The notes: generated by a model from the letters alone, not told the origin. Numbered from the stretch's first letter, positions 1-10,594 are shown. The stretch: DNA of 64,000 nt from Heligmosomoides polygyrus polygyrus (GCA_947396885.1 OX377201.1:7798934-7862933), one strand, 5' to 3'. A program made the numbers and translations.

Positions 1-462
1 TAAACGCTCTTCAACGCTAAACTTTTAGAATTAAAGCGAACTTTTCCAGATCGAAGTGACATTCAGGCAGGTTAAACTACAGGCTCAATAAGATGGTTAG
101 AATAATTTTTTGTTCATGAAAAATTTGCTATAACTTCCTTTGAAATTGTTTAGTTTACCCTGACAAGTGTAATACTTTAAAAAATTATTTTATAGAAAAA
201 TAATAAATTAAAATTCGTCCTAAAGCACAGCAAAGAAGCAAGCATCTAGCGCATTAAAGAATCAGATCGCGTCATACACTCAACGTTGAACAAAAAAACT
301 ATTCCAACCGTTTTGGAGAGTCTCCAGCTAAATGTAGAAGTTCATTTAGATTTAGGAGAGCTGGCTTTGGGGGATTTCAAGGGTCTTAGACTAGCTTAGA
401 AGAGTGTCTAGTTGGATTCGAAAAGTGTTCAATGCAACGTGAAAATGGTGTATACCGCATGA
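1..462. repeat. AT-rich foldback family E, partial at window edge
   Basis: Family marks are AGGCAGGTTAAACTACAG, ATTTTATAGAAAAATAATAA, AAGCACAGCAAAGAAGCAAG and the end TTAGAAGAGTGTCTAGTTGG...GTGAAAATGGTGTATACC. The element continues beyond the window. Confidence 0.8.
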
Positions 463-1007
463 TGTCTTGACGAGGTATCTTAGACGACAGAAAAGGTGAC
501 TATTTTCGTGTCGATTCTGAACACCGACGAGTCACACAACCAGGAGATCAGCTTGAGGTAAAGGAAGCGAGAAAGTTCCACCGAACAGTGAGCATCCACT
601 CGGCTAGACTGCCCGTCACGACCGACAGAGGACAAACAGAAGGCTGTGGGGAGAAAAACAGAACTGGAAGCATCTCGAGCGGCATCGCAAGAACCGATCT
701 CAAGCTATCGCCCTCCTATAATTACCTCTTAAGTGGTCCGTTTGAGACTCAAACCTGAACAAAACGACAGGGCTCGTTATACAGAAGCGGTGAAGCTACA
801 CGAACAATGCCGCTTAAGGACTAGATGACGAACAAAGAGAGGCGCTAACCCACATGCTGTTCCATCGCTGCAGGTGACTCCACTACCAGCAAGGGAAAAC
901 GACTGTAGACGATATAACCACGAACTCTGATAAGCACGCAGCCGCTGACCGTCCTCTAGTTCACGTGCGCCAGAAAAAGTGCATATTCCTCCGATAAGCC
1001 ACCACTT
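463..1007. other. No gene or repeat recognised
   Basis: Mixed-composition intergenic or downstream sequence. I see no exon, RNA gene or repeat in it. Confidence 0.5.
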
Positions 1008-1281
1008 GGGCGCGTGTAGCGCTATCGGAGGAGGTGCCGGCTGTCGGTTGTGCACCAAATACCAGGTTCCTGGTTCCGATTTCCCGCCCAGGCCAAGCAA
1101 GCCTTCCATCGCTCGGGTGAATTGGTACTAGAGCTGTCTGGGAAGTATAAGGCGCTGACTTGTTCATTGAATGGCCATCGTAGGTCACTGTACGGCCAGA
1201 TACGCATTCAAATCGCCTCCACGACATAGAAGTAAAACGCGTGGCGCATCCCAAAAGGGATTGAGCAGCGCAGTCCTTCAT
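1008..1281 (+). mobile_element. SINE-like element, full length
   Basis: Representative of the main ~290-bp family. It has a tRNA-like head GCGCGTGTAGCGC..TCGGAGG (A-box-like), CCTGGTTCGGATTTCC (B-box-like), a body with AATTGGTACYAGACTTGTCT and TGGCCAAATACGCATTCAA, and a 3' end AACGCCGTCCTTTATCC in better copies. This copy is diverged at the 3' end. The family explains most apparent open frames in the window. Confidence 0.85.
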
Positions 1282-1669
1282 CAATTGTCTTTTTAAACCA
1301 CTACTTCCACTGCTCTGCCAGGTCGGCGTGAACACAATTGGCACGTGAGTGGAATCTCGTTCACTGATACACCACTCAAATTTTGGAGCACTTTGCGGTC
1401 TCCTTCTCCTTCTTCTGAGGAAGAAGTACGGACATTCCCGCTCCGGAGGGGTGTCTATGCTTCACGTAGAAATCGCTACTACGCCCACTACACAAGCCTA
1501 GGTGCTGGTGCTGTTTAGACTTCAATGGCGTGTCTACACGTGAACCGGAAGGAGCCCAAACGATCCTTAGGGCTGCCGCCTACGATGACCTGCATATGCC
1601 CATACCGTAATGACTACAGTAGCTCGGACTTCACCCTAGCCGTAGAACAATCCGAGCATAACTCTATAC

Positions 1670-1964
1670 GGGCGCATGGAGCGCAGTCGGAGGAGGCGCC
1701 GGCCGTTGTCTGCACCCGATACCAGGATCCTGGTTCGGATTTCCCACCCAGGCCAAGCCTTCCATCCCTCCGGGGACGGTGAATTGGTACCAGACTTGTC
1801 TGGGAAGGATAGAGCGCTGACTTGTTCATCGGCTGGCCACCACAAGTCATTGTTTGGCCAAATACGCGTTCAACACGTCTCCACGACATCCCGTAGAAGT
1901 AGAATGCGTGGCGCATTCCAAAGAGGATTGAATAACGCCGTCCTTTACTACATATTGTCCTTTA
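1670..1964 (+). mobile_element. SINE-like element, full length
   Basis: The head begins GGCGCATGGAGCGCAGTCGG and the 3' end reads ATAACGCCGTCCTTTACTA. A second, broken copy follows at once. Confidence 0.88.
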
Positions 1965-1978
1965 ACTCTATCCAGGAG

Positions 1979-2452
1979 CATGTTGACGCAATCAGAGGAG
2001 GCGCCGGCTGCCGCTTGAACTCCGATTCAAGGTTCTTCGTTCCGTTCTCCCTCCCAGGTCCCAGGCCAACCGTGCCTTTTTTCTTCGTCCGGGCTTATAT
2101 ACCAATGGTACCAGACCTGTCAGGGAATGTTCCGTAAGTTGCTGTGGACCAAGACTGGTAATGACCTTTTGTAAGGCTTACGTTTCGGCGATGTCGCCTT
2201 CATTTGAAAAAAAAACACTCGCCCAAACGCCATTTTATCCTACAGGAGTGAATTCTGAAGGAAACAAAGAGTCAGGCAGCAATGTATTGTCTGAGAATGA
2301 TAAGTGACTATCTTGTCCGGCGGCCAACCACCGTACGTTATTCAGTGTCTAAGCCAAGGAATCATTCAAGTTGCCTGCACAATATGCCGTAGAAGTATAG
2401 TGCATGGCGCATCCCAAAAGAGACTGATCAATGCCAGTCTTTGCCCTTTATT
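1979..2452 (+). mobile_element. SINE-like element, broken and diverged
   Basis: The 5' half (1979-2131, GCAATCAGAGGAGGCGCCGG) and 3' half (about 2290-2452, GTGCATGGCGCATCCCAAAAG) are separated by about 160 nt of unrecognised sequence. Confidence 0.65.
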
Positions 2453-2807
2453 CTGACCAAGAAAGGCACGAAAGGACAATATTCCTCTCGTGGAAAAAGG
2501 AATGAGCACTTATCGGTCCACGCGACTTTTTGTCGCCACGCCGACCAGCTCAGTGGACTACAGAACGAGCAAGCGCATTCCATAGAATCGTTGGCTACAC
2601 GTTGACAAAGTGCAGAGAATAACAGATAGGGATCGGTCGCTCGATGCGGTCAATCGATACGCCAAGAACTAATCTTTTCTTCTACGCCATGAACAAACGA
2701 TAAACGATAGGAACAGCATTAATCAATCAGGAATTCGCCGCGCATTCTACTCCCATGGACTATTTGGGAGGGAATTTTGAAAGCGTGCTTAGGTTTGGGG
2801 TCGTTTA

Positions 2808-2929
2808 GGCCCCGCTCATATTCCGACGCCGAGCTATGCGACACCACGTAGTGGCCATATTGACTGAGCGACGCGATCGATCAATTTGGCCATTTTACGC
2901 GCCGTCGCGTCGGAACTATAAACGGGGCT
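2808..2929. mobile_element. Palindromic MITE, family A (GGCCCCGTTTATACTTC ends)
   Basis: A short palindrome with ends of the GGCCCCG...CGGGGCT type and GCGACGCGA-rich arms around the ATTGA..CGATCAATTTGGCC core. No coding capacity. Divergent copy. Confidence 0.8.
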
Positions 2930-2954
2930 TTAGTGTGCGACGCGATGCAGTGTA

Positions 2955-3863
2955 TTAGGGGGGGGGGGGGCAAAGTAATGAGACAAATTGAAAAAATTCT
3001 TTATCTCTTTATAACTCAATTATAAATCAACGATGCTGAGGAAAGTGTATGCCATTAAGGTCAATGACTTGCTGCCATCGCTCAACCAACTTCCTGATCC
3101 CATCCTTCCAGAACTGCTCGAGCCTGGTGTTCATCAACTGCTCGATATGGTTGTCAAAGACTGCTTGGGTTCTTGTGTCCCTTCCGACCAGGAAGTCCCG
3201 TAGGCCCAAGAAGTGGTGGTAGTCGCATGGAGAGATGTCCGGCGAATACGGTGGGTGAAGCATGTGAACGTAGTCCAGCTGGGCAAGCTTATTCGTCGTC
3301 ACTTGTTCCCGATGGGGTGCGGCGTTGTCGAAGAGGAGAACCTTCTTGACGCGCTGCGACTGAATAAGTTCGAGTCGCAGGTCCATCTCTTCTATTTCGT
3401 TCACCATGGCCTTGGAGTCCATCGTCGTGCTTTGGTAAACAGCTTCTAGTATACCGGTTCAGACCGCAGACCCAAAAGCTCTGAAGGTGCTTGTCGCCGT
3501 GAACATCCCGCCGAACGGAGGTTGGTAACAGGTCAACAGGCCTCACCCAGACTCGCTGCTTGGCAGGGTTGAGGTAGAAGACGTACTTCTCATCTTGCGT
3601 GACTATTGAGTCCAGGCTGCTTGGGGTTGGGAATTGGGCGAGATTTGCGCGACACAGGTCGACTCGTCAGGTTGGGGTTTCGGCATAAGACACGCTGCGG
3701 TTTTGGCATGCTTCTAGAAAGGGCGGAAGTGGTAACCTCACAGGTGGCTTTCAGTAGGTAGCATACAAACATACAAATACGATAAGCACGAAACCAGACT
3801 CCAGCCACGAGATATATGGACACGGCATGGAGTGTCTCATTACTTTTGCCCCCCCCCCCCTAA
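2955..3863 (-). mobile_element. Decayed mariner-type (DD34D) transposon
   Basis: A 909-bp element bounded by TA duplications (2953-2954 and 3864-3865). Its inverted ends start TTAGGG, carry a G run, and continue CAAAGTAATGAGAC on the left; the right end is the inverse. It is shorter than usual for mariner, so the N-terminal coding part is lost. It has inserted into an older palindromic MITE, whose halves are at 2932-2954 and 3864-3947. Confidence 0.9.
3027..3612 (-). pseudogene. mariner transposase remnant
   Basis: The catalytic core survives in pieces. TQDEKYVFYLNPAKQRVW holds the first Asp. In another frame, LLFDNAAPH and PPYSPDISPCDYH hold the second and third Asp, 34 residues apart, the mariner DD34D signature. 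The two parts are in different frames, with an in-frame TGA upstream of the 131-codon segment (stop at 3027). The DNA-binding N-terminus is absent. It cannot encode an active enzyme. Confidence 0.9.
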
Positions 3864-3957
3864 TAGTGGCCAAATTGATCGAGCGACGCGATTGATCAAT
3901 TTCGCCACTACATACGGCAAGGCGTCGCGCGTCGCGCACATACTAAACGACCTCTTA

Positions 3958-4093
3958 GGCCCCGCTTACACTTCCGACGCTGAGCGACGCGACGGCATGT
4001 AAAGTGACCAAATTGATCGATCGTGTCGTTCAATCACTATGGTCACTATACGTAGCGTCGCGTCGCTCGGCGTCGAAGTATAAACGGAGCCTT
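3958..4093. mobile_element. Palindromic MITE, family A
   Basis: Ends GGCCCCGCTTACACTTC and GAAGTATAAACGGAGCC are inverted copies. The centre has the family core with GATCGATCG. It is the third family A element within 1.3 kb. Confidence 0.85.
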
Positions 4094-4096
4094 AAC

Positions 4097-4180
4097 CTGC
4101 AAGCGCCTGTGGAAGCGCGGTTGTAGGAACCACCGACTGCCGCGTGCACCCGAGGTTCTCGGTTCGAGTCCTTCCCAGTA
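4097..4180 (+). other. tRNA-like fragment
   Basis: GAAGCGCGGTTGTAGGAACC, then CTCGGTTCGAGTCCTTCCC, a good B-box-like T arm. The cloverleaf does not close, so this is a SINE head or tRNA relic, not a tRNA gene. The next 400 nt (to 4580) hold only an ATTGGATCC-family trace. Confidence 0.45.
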
Positions 4181-4579
4181 GACATTGGATCCGACGCCGA
4201 TTCGGATAATTTTGATCCGCCATATTTCAAACGCCGATTAAAAGGATTGCGAAAAATGGAATTTTTAAAAACCTCTTGGGACGATCTTGGGACGATTCAG
4301 AGAGAGGTGATTCTCACCAGACTGTATTTTCAGAAAATTCAAATAACCGATTTTGATCAGAAATCTGATGTCGTGTATGATTCGACTATCATAGGTGGCC
4401 TAAAATGCAAAAACAAGATCAGGAAAACATCAAATTAAAGTTAAAATAAAAATAGAAGGAACACACTCAACCACAGGCGTCGGCGGGAGACCTAGCAATT
4501 AGATTTAAAGGGCTCATCCACCCTATCGAACGCGGGTCCTGCCATGCGGAGGCGCGCGCGAAACAAGCGCGAAGTGAGG

Positions 4580-4820
4580 ATCTGTTCATACTTCGCGACA
4601 AGAGCGCCAAGAGCGACTGTAGCGACAAGAGCGACTGGAGCGACTGGGACGACGGATGAAGTGTGGTGTACGTAAGTAACTACGCTTTCCCACTACATTT
4701 ATCGCAGACGGAGTGTGAAGTACGCAATTATTTACGTACACTACACTACATCCGTCGTCCAGTCGCTCCAGACGTTCTTGTCGCTTTTGTCGCTCTTGTC
4801 GCGAAGCATGAACAGGTCCT
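4580..4820. mobile_element. Palindromic element with GAGCGAC repeats (family F)
   Basis: Ends CTGTTCATACTTCGCGACAA and CGCGAAGCATGAACAGGTC. The arms are built of (G/A)AGCGAC repeats, with an inner inverted pair around GTACGTAAGTAACTACG. Confidence 0.85.
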
Positions 4821-5277
4821 GAGCGATCTTGGGCCATTTTGGGCATTTTTTGGCCGTTGCTTGGCTGTCGCGTCCACTTTTTATTAATGATTCAATATTT
4901 TCAAGTTTGCAGTGTGTTAACCGCTCACTTCACGCGTCGATTCGCGGCTCAGCGTGGCAGTAGACGGGTTCGATAGGGCGGAAGAGCACCTTATATCCAA
5001 GAAAAGCTCTCCTGCCGATGCCTATTGGTGTTTTCCCTTTTATTTGATTTGAATTAAATGTTTTCTGATCATATTTTTGTGTTTTAGGTGCGCTCTATCA
5101 CATCCTAGGTGGACCTAGCTCTACATCCACCCAAATGGTATAGCGCCGATCCAAATGACTGTTGTTGTTGTTTTTTTTTTGATTTTTCAGAAATCTGACA
5201 TCCTATCCTGATCTGATATCCAATATGAGAATCAAAGTGAAGACGGTTATTTGAATCATCTGGAAATCCGTCATCCG
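4821..5277. other. No gene recognised
   Basis: Downstream of the probable last exon. It has AT-rich sequence, a T run at 5169-5180 and no clear polyadenylation signal tied to the gene. Confidence 0.4.
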
Positions 5278-5500
5278 TTCTGAAATTTCGGCCGATTACG
5301 GTAGGTTACGGTAGGTAGCGGTGACTAAGGCTGTCGAGGTCATAATCACTTATTTCGCCCAAACTTCGCCTAGGGGGGGGGGGGTTATTTGGGGTGCTGA
5401 TCACGAATCTGACATCCGTTTTTCGTTATACGCTGGAGCACGGCGGGTTACGGTAGGTGCGGGTGACTAAGGCTGCCAAGGTCATGGTCACCGATTGCGA
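5278..5500. repeat. Dispersed CGGTAGGTTACGGTAGGTA repeat, downstream of tail exon
   Basis: Two diverged units with GGTACGGGTGACTAAGG-like, AACTTCGCCTAGGGGG and TTATTTGGGGTGCTGATCAC. The same unit forms the tandem array at 56.3-57.4 kb. Confidence 0.85.
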
Positions 5501-5519
5501 GCAATCCCATCCTTCTAAG

Positions 5520-5666
5520 TCATTCCTTTAAATCGGCTGCGTCCATGTTTAGCTTGTCAAAGACGTCTTTCAGCTTGGAGTCGCGCACTTCTTCCTGGCG
5601 GCGGTTGTGGAACAGTGCCTGGAGGGCCATGATGCTTAGATTGATATCTCTTGAATAAGCCTTCGC
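5520..5666 (-). CDS. nrfl-1: Probable last exon: ERM-binding-like tail
   Basis: This open frame of 48 codons plus TGA follows a possible phase-0 acceptor (CGGTAG, 5669-5667). It contains SRDINLS, then ALQALFHNRRQEE, then SKLKDVFDKLNM, and ends ADLKE. The order LS..A..L..NR followed by SK..(D/E).F..L resembles the C-terminal ezrin-binding helix of EBP50-type proteins and the tail of nematode NRFL-1. Position, strand and phase fit the gene. Against it: the acceptor is weak, a few residues extend past the expected C-terminus, and the exon lies between inverted copies of a dispersed repeat. It could also be an unrelated open frame. Confidence 0.4.
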   Translation of the reverse strand, partial: AKAYSRDINLSIMALQALFHNRRQEEVRDSKLKDVFDKLNMDAADLKE

Positions 5667-5755
5667 CTACCGAAGATCCCCGGAAAAATGGTTTCCCGCT
5701 GATTTGCGAATTTTCAGGCGATCGCTGCGGGACCACTTGCATGCTGTGCTCACCC

Positions 5756-6052
5756 GTAGCACCACAAATAACCCCTATAGCCGAAGTTTGGACGAAATCG
5801 GTGACCATGACCTTAATCACCCGTACCTACCGTAACCTACCGTACTGCAGCGTAAAACGAAAAACGGATGTCAGATTCGTGATCAGCACCCCAAATAACC
5901 CCCTATAGCCGAAGTTTGGGCGAAATCGGTGACCATGACCTTAATCACCCGTACCTACCGTAACCTACCGTACTGCAGCGTAAAACGAGAAACGGATGCC
6001 AGATCCGTGATCAGCACCCCAAATAACCCCCCTGGGCGAAGTTTGGACGACA
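5756..6052. repeat. Inverted copies of the same dispersed repeat
   Basis: About two units in inverse orientation (AATCACCCGTACCTACCGTA; TCAGCACCCCAAATAACCCC). Together with 5278-5500 they flank the tail exon as an inverted pair. Confidence 0.85.
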
Positions 6053-6316
6053 TTTTTTTCGACCTCTCCTCGTCCTCTGGGGTCCGTAAAGTACAATAGT
6101 GCCAAAATCACCACTATCTGGATCATCCCAATATTCGGACTTTCTAAAATTCCATTCTCCGCACAATCCATTTATCCAGGGTTTGAAAAAACACGCATCT
6201 GAAATATCCAATCGGCGACGGATACAGTGTATACTGCCTATAAATCAAGCTCAATCGACTTGATCACGACACCCTTCTTAATCCCTGAAGACGTGGTCCG
6301 CCCTACACAGAGACTA

Positions 6317-6453
6317 AGCCCAAGTTTATACATCTGCCGCTGCGCGGCGCGGCACCATGGTCGGGATAAATATCGACCGGACGGCGCGAAAAATCGATAT
6401 CTATGGCGATCATGGTGCCGCGCCGCGTGACGGCGCAAGTATAAGCTAGGGCT
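6317..6453. mobile_element. Palindromic MITE, family B (GCCCTAGTTTATACTTGCG ends)
   Basis: Arms GCGCGGCGCGGCACCATGGT and its inverse surround the palindromic centre with ATATCGACCGGACGGCGCG and AAAATCGATATC. No coding capacity. It lies in the intron between PDZ2 and the tail exon. Confidence 0.85.
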
Positions 6454-6688
6454 AAACCGGACACACGATGCATCCGAACATTCTGGCGCCGTCATGAAGG
6501 CGCTCGTATGTAACCATTCAAGAAGACAAACGCCTATGCACTTCGCCTATACGAACAGATCCACTTCATAAGGGCAATTTACGACCTCGGGGAGCAAAAG
6601 ACGGACAAAATACGGTCACGGAAGAACAGTTCGCCTTGATCCATGGGAAAATCACAAAGGGAGGACACGTGAATTGACTGGAACTCAC

Positions 6689-6853
6689 ATGAGGGCTGAT
6701 CTGCTGGTGGTGATTCTGATGGCTCGATGGATCCTCTTCGACGTAGTCGAACGAGAACTCAGCACCGTGCTCTTTGTACCATTTGTCTACTTCTTCAGAC
6801 GCCACCAACAACGTTGTGCGTAGCGGTGAACGCTTGATCTGTGCAACAACTTC
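6689..6853 (-). CDS. nrfl-1: nrfl-1-like exon 6: end of PDZ2 and His-rich segment
   Basis: This 165-nt phase 0-0 exon encodes 55 residues. EVVAQIKRSPLRTTLLVASE completes helix alpha-B and the last PDZ2 strand. Then come EEVDKWYKEHG and an acidic, His/Gln-rich stretch (SSHQNHHQQISPH). The intron before it is 94 nt, with acceptor TGTTTCAG; the donor is GTGAGT. The C. elegans protein as I remember it has a long Ser/Thr/His-rich region after this point, most of which is not seen here. Confidence 0.9.
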
Positions 6854-6947
6854 CTGAAACAGTCCATGTTGTCCAGGAAGCGTACTATTTTCTAAGCGGC
6901 ATTACAAAAAGCTTTTTTCGAGGGTAAAATGCTGAAACAGTGCTCAC

Positions 6948-7121
6948 CTTATGCGGTGTGTTTGGGTAGACAAGCACACCATTCACTCCAACAATACGCT
7001 GGCCCATTCGAAGACCTGCACGGTCTCCGATGCCGCCTTGGTCAACTGTACCAATGAAGTGGCCACGGCCTTTTTCAGCGTGTAGGTTGAAGCCGAATTC
7101 CTCCGACTGTGAGGACTTCTC
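6948..7121 (-). CDS. nrfl-1: nrfl-1-like exon 5: PDZ2 core
   Basis: This 174-nt phase 0-0 exon encodes 58 residues. After EKSSQSEE comes the carboxylate loop FGFNL, then the core GLRMGQRIVGVNG and the class I histidine in NTPHK. The acceptor is TGTTTCAG and the donor is GTGAGC. The exon starts just upstream of the loop, so the first PDZ strand (a PRLxxL-like segment) must come from an upstream exon I could not locate. A degenerate MITE starts about 35 nt upstream of the acceptor. Confidence 0.93.
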
Positions 7122-7156
7122 CTGAAACATACATCTTTTCACGTAGATCATTACGT

Positions 7157-7391
7157 CTCGCTTATACTGCGACGCCAAGCAACGTGATCGTTCATTTTGG
7201 TCACTGTACATATAAGCCATCGCGTCACACGGCGTTGGAAGTATAATCAGGACCTTAGGGCTCGTTTATACTTCAACGCCGAGCGACGCGACGCCACGTA
7301 TTGTGGCCACATTGATCGAGCGACGGATCAATCAATTTGGCCTCAATGCATAGCCATCGCGTCGCGCCGCGACGAAGTATAAACGGGGCCT
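7157..7391. mobile_element. Two adjacent family A MITEs
   Basis: A degenerate copy (about 7157-7255) is followed by a well-preserved one (7258-7391, ends GGGCTCGTTTATACTTC and GTATAAACGGGGCC). They lie just upstream of the PDZ2 exon acceptor. Confidence 0.8.
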
Positions 7392-7392
7392 T

Positions 7393-7638
7393 GAGGCCTT
7401 CGCACACTTTTGCGGCAAGGCGGCTGGCAACAAAACTCGTGAAGAGCGCAGCTCACGCCCCCTTGAGTCTAGCCGGCGGCAACAGGCGACAGAGCTGCTG
7501 TCGTCTTCTTATTAGGGACTTACTACAGCTAGTCGCTTCCCGCCTCTCTGCGCCGATCAATGCCGCGTTCCTCTGCGTCCCTGCCCTATGGTTAGGGATA
7601 GGCCTGCCGCTTTGGCGTGAAGGTGTGCGGATGCCTTT
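7393..7638. mobile_element. Palindromic MITE with CGCACAC ends
   Basis: The left end AGGCCTTCGCACACTTTTGC and the right end (inverse AGGCATCCGCACACCTTCAC) form imperfect inverted repeats. The right half also contains CCCTGCCCTATGGTTAGGG. A related half-copy lies inside the next element. Confidence 0.65.
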
Positions 7639-7639
7639 A

Positions 7640-8015
7640 GGCTCCCGTTTATACTTCCATCGCCGCGCGATGCTATGCCACGTAAAGAGGCCATATTGAT
7701 TGATCGAGATGAGGCGTCAGCGCCCCCGTCTGGAATGAATCGGCTGCACCCACCTCTGCGGCGTTGCCGCTGCCCATCCTTATCCATAGGGCAAAAACGC
7801 AGAGCTCGCCGCCGGCGACGTCCCTGCCCTATCCTTAACCATAGCGGCGAGCGGCTTGCCGCAGAAGTGTGTGGGGGCCTTTAGGCCTATGTTCTACTTC
7901 GGCGACGCGTCGGCGAACTTCGGCCGGCTGCAGTCGACGCTGGGCGACGCGATCAATCAATTTGGCTTCAATACATGTCCAGCGTGTCAGATGGTGTCAA
8001 AGTATAAACGGGGCC
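7640..8015. mobile_element. Family A MITE with internal insertion
   Basis: The outer ends are family A (GGCTCCCGTTTATACTTC and AAAGTATAAACGGGGCC). The interior is about 240 nt longer than usual. It includes a half copy of the CGCACAC-ended element (about 7740-7885) with the words CCATCCTTATCCATAGGG and CCCTATCCTTAACCATAGCG. A nested insertion. Confidence 0.7.
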
Positions 8016-9000
8016 GTAGGAAGCGACTCTAGGCTTTAAAAAATGCAATGAACTCACAAGTTTACATAAACGAGCTCGCGGCTTGTTCATATTTGGCTCT
8101 TCGTGAGGTGGTGGCGGCGCGACAAACACTGGCTCGGCAACCTGCAATGCGAAATATTGATTATTTACGGCAAGACTCGAAAAAAAGCACGAAAATTAAT
8201 TTGCGATTAATAAGGCTCATATATGGCTATGTTGACTATAAAGCAACACCAGCAGAGAGCCAGCCTAGCCGCCGGACTGACGACGGGCTGAGGCTTTTCC
8301 CTGGAGATTCTGTTTGACATCCTTTCACCTAACGTCTTCTCTATTACTTTAACGAAAAGCAGTCGGATTCAGAAGAAACGTCACATCATCATGTTATCCC
8401 ACGTCATGATCATGTCTTGACGCGAAAACTTCAGTTCGTCGATGACGTTGTATCATCCGTGTAATCCACGTTAGCCCTAATTTACACTTGCGCCGCTGCG
8501 CGGCGCGGCACGATGGTCGGGATAGATATCGACCGGACGGCGCGAAAAATCGATATCTATGGTGATCGTGATGCCGCGCCGCCTGACGGCGCAAGTATAA
8601 ACTAGGGCTGGGGGTCGAGCGTTCTATCCCCTCGTCCCCCTGGCCCGCCCACTCCCAACCCCCTGGGCTTGCTCGAAAGCTCAGTGGCTGCCTTACGAGA
8701 TAGCGGAGACGCAGACATTTGCCACGCCCCTTTTTAAAGGACAGGGGATTGAACGCCACTCCGCCACTAGGGCTTACACCGGGCTGTAGTATAAACTAGG
8801 GCTTACACAAAAACGTAACTGTGTAACTAGAATGTACGCGTGAAGACATGTATTGGGCGCTGATTAAACTCGTGACAACGCGGACATAATAGAGTTCCCA
8901 TGTAAAGACGTGTCTTGGACGTGAATTCAACATGCCAGAAAAGGTATCAGGTTAAGGCAGTGTCTATTTAGCCAATCGGTAACAGTTAATTAACGCAAAT
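8016..9000. other. Intronic DNA around the 8474 MITE
   Basis: Apart from the family B MITE and its end fragment near 8790, nothing recognisable. Confidence 0.5.
8474..8609. mobile_element. Palindromic MITE, family B
   Basis: Nearly the same sequence as the 6317 copy, with ends GCCCTAATTTACACTTGCG and GCGCAAGTATAAACTAGGGC. A fragment of its end (TATAAACTAGGGCTTACAC) recurs at about 8790. Confidence 0.88.
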
Positions 9001-9002
9001 TA

Positions 9003-10055
9003 TTAGGTTGTCCCATAAGTCCTCGTCGTTGTTTTCAACGATTCATTGCGGATTTCGCCGGCGTTCTCTTGCATAGCGCTATGCAGCTCTCGAAAGAGAA
9101 TGATTTGCTCTATTAGAACGCTTATTGCGTTTCTTTTTCCATCCTGAATTTTGTCAATGTTTAGGTCGTTAAAGTGAAAAGTGAAAAAGTGAAAAAAGTA
9201 GCCATTTGCGCACCTGCTCTCTCCGCTTAGGTTTGTAATTTTTTGCGCAGTTTTTTATAGCATTTGGAAGACAGCGTTCTGTACTACAAGAATACGTGTT
9301 GGTCCTATTTTCTCACTTGTCCCCTATCGATTTTTAGGCCATCAAATTGGGATGTCCGAGGGAGAAGATTTATTTTTACCGACAGCTCCTGCTCTGTGAC
9401 AGAAATTTTTTGCTCGTTGTTTTATGTAGGTCGAAAGAGTATGTCTTGTTCTATAAGAATTTGTGTCACGTTTATTGGCCCATGCTGATTTCTGTCGAAT
9501 ATCAACAAAATACCAAAAAAAAAAGAAAAATCATCTTCACCAACAACTCCTTCTCCTTGTTCAGTTGTTGATATTCGACAGAAATCAGCGAGAGCCAATA
9601 AACGCGACACAGATTCTTATTAAGCAAGACATCCTCTTCCGAACGACACACAACACCAAGCAAAAACGTTCAACCACAGAACTGAGCTGTCGGTAAAAAT
9701 TCGGATGGAAAAATCAGGCGTCCCAATTTGATGGCCTAAAAATCAATAAAGGACAAATGAGCAAATAGGACCAGCACGCATTCTTGCAATACAGAACTGT
9801 CTTCTAAATGCTATGAAAAACTACGCAAAAAATTCTAACCCTAAGCGGAGAGAGCAACTGCGCAAATGACCACTTTTTCACTTTTCATTTAACGGTCTAA
9901 AAGTTGACAAAATTCAGGTTAAAAAAGCAATGCAATACATGCTCTGAAAGAGCAAATCATTCTCTTTCGAAAGCTGCATAGCTTTATGCAAGAGACCGCC
10001 GGCGAAATCCGCAATGAATCGTTGAAAAAACGGCGGGACTTATGGGACAACCTAA
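9003..10055. mobile_element. 1.05-kb mariner-ended foldback element
   Basis: The ends are TTAGGTTGTCCCATAAGTCC and its inverse GACTTATGGGACAACCTAA, with a TA duplication (9001-9002 and 10056-10057). The inverted arms cover nearly the whole element, about 500 bp each, pairing for example CTTGCATAGCGCTATGCAGC with GCATAGCTTTATGCAAG and CTATCGATTTTTAGGCCATC with its inverse near 9737. No transposase frame is present. The terminal sequence is typical of mariner-type elements, so it was probably moved by a mariner transposase in trans. Confidence 0.9.
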
Positions 10056-10057
10056 TA

Positions 10058-10594
10058 TTTTATAGACTATATACAGGATGATGTTGGAGTGCTTCGAAGC
10101 AAAACATCAAATTCATTTCGCCATGATTAGGCGAATCTCGCCTCAAACGGCAACCCCCGACCAATAATAGATTATGCCGATCGATGTTGGTTGGTCGTTC
10201 GATATTGTTATGGCGACAAGCGCTATTTCAGCACAAGCTATGATCAACCGACACACCGGCACATCATTTGATATCGATCTTCAGTTACTGTTACCTTCTA
10301 GATGATACTTTGTTGTTCGTTTGTTCATTTGGAAAGAAAGCAAAAATTGATTGCCCAAGAACGTTCGTCAGCAACGGTCGCCCCTTCCAACTACCGCGTG
10401 GCAGACTGACATCAATAATTGTCTAATGTTGTGAAGCTCGTACAAGTCCGCTCCATTTCAGCTACTCCCACTTCAAACACTGAGTCATGAACCATATCGA
10501 TAACATGAATCAATATAAGTCCTTCGATCGATACAGTTTATTCAATATGTGGCCGGATCACTGACCATTGGTTTCGCGTCAGAAAAGATACAAA
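10058..10594. other. Unique intronic sequence, nothing recognised
   Basis: No convincing exon on either strand, no tRNA and no family repeat. Confidence 0.5.

Larger units (their letters stand above)
2932..3947. mobile_element. Family A-related MITE split by mariner
   Basis: The left piece 2932-2954 (GTGTGCGACGCGATGCAGTG) and right piece 3864-3947 (TAGTGGCCAAATTGATCGAG through GCGTCGCGCGTCGCGCACA) rejoin as one palindrome if the mariner and one TA are removed. The mariner is therefore the younger insertion. Confidence 0.75.

Noticed and set aside
5557..5820. Minus-strand frame of 87 codons overlapping the tail exon
   Set aside because: It starts in a dispersed repeat, and the overlapping frame with the ERM-like tail is the better candidate.
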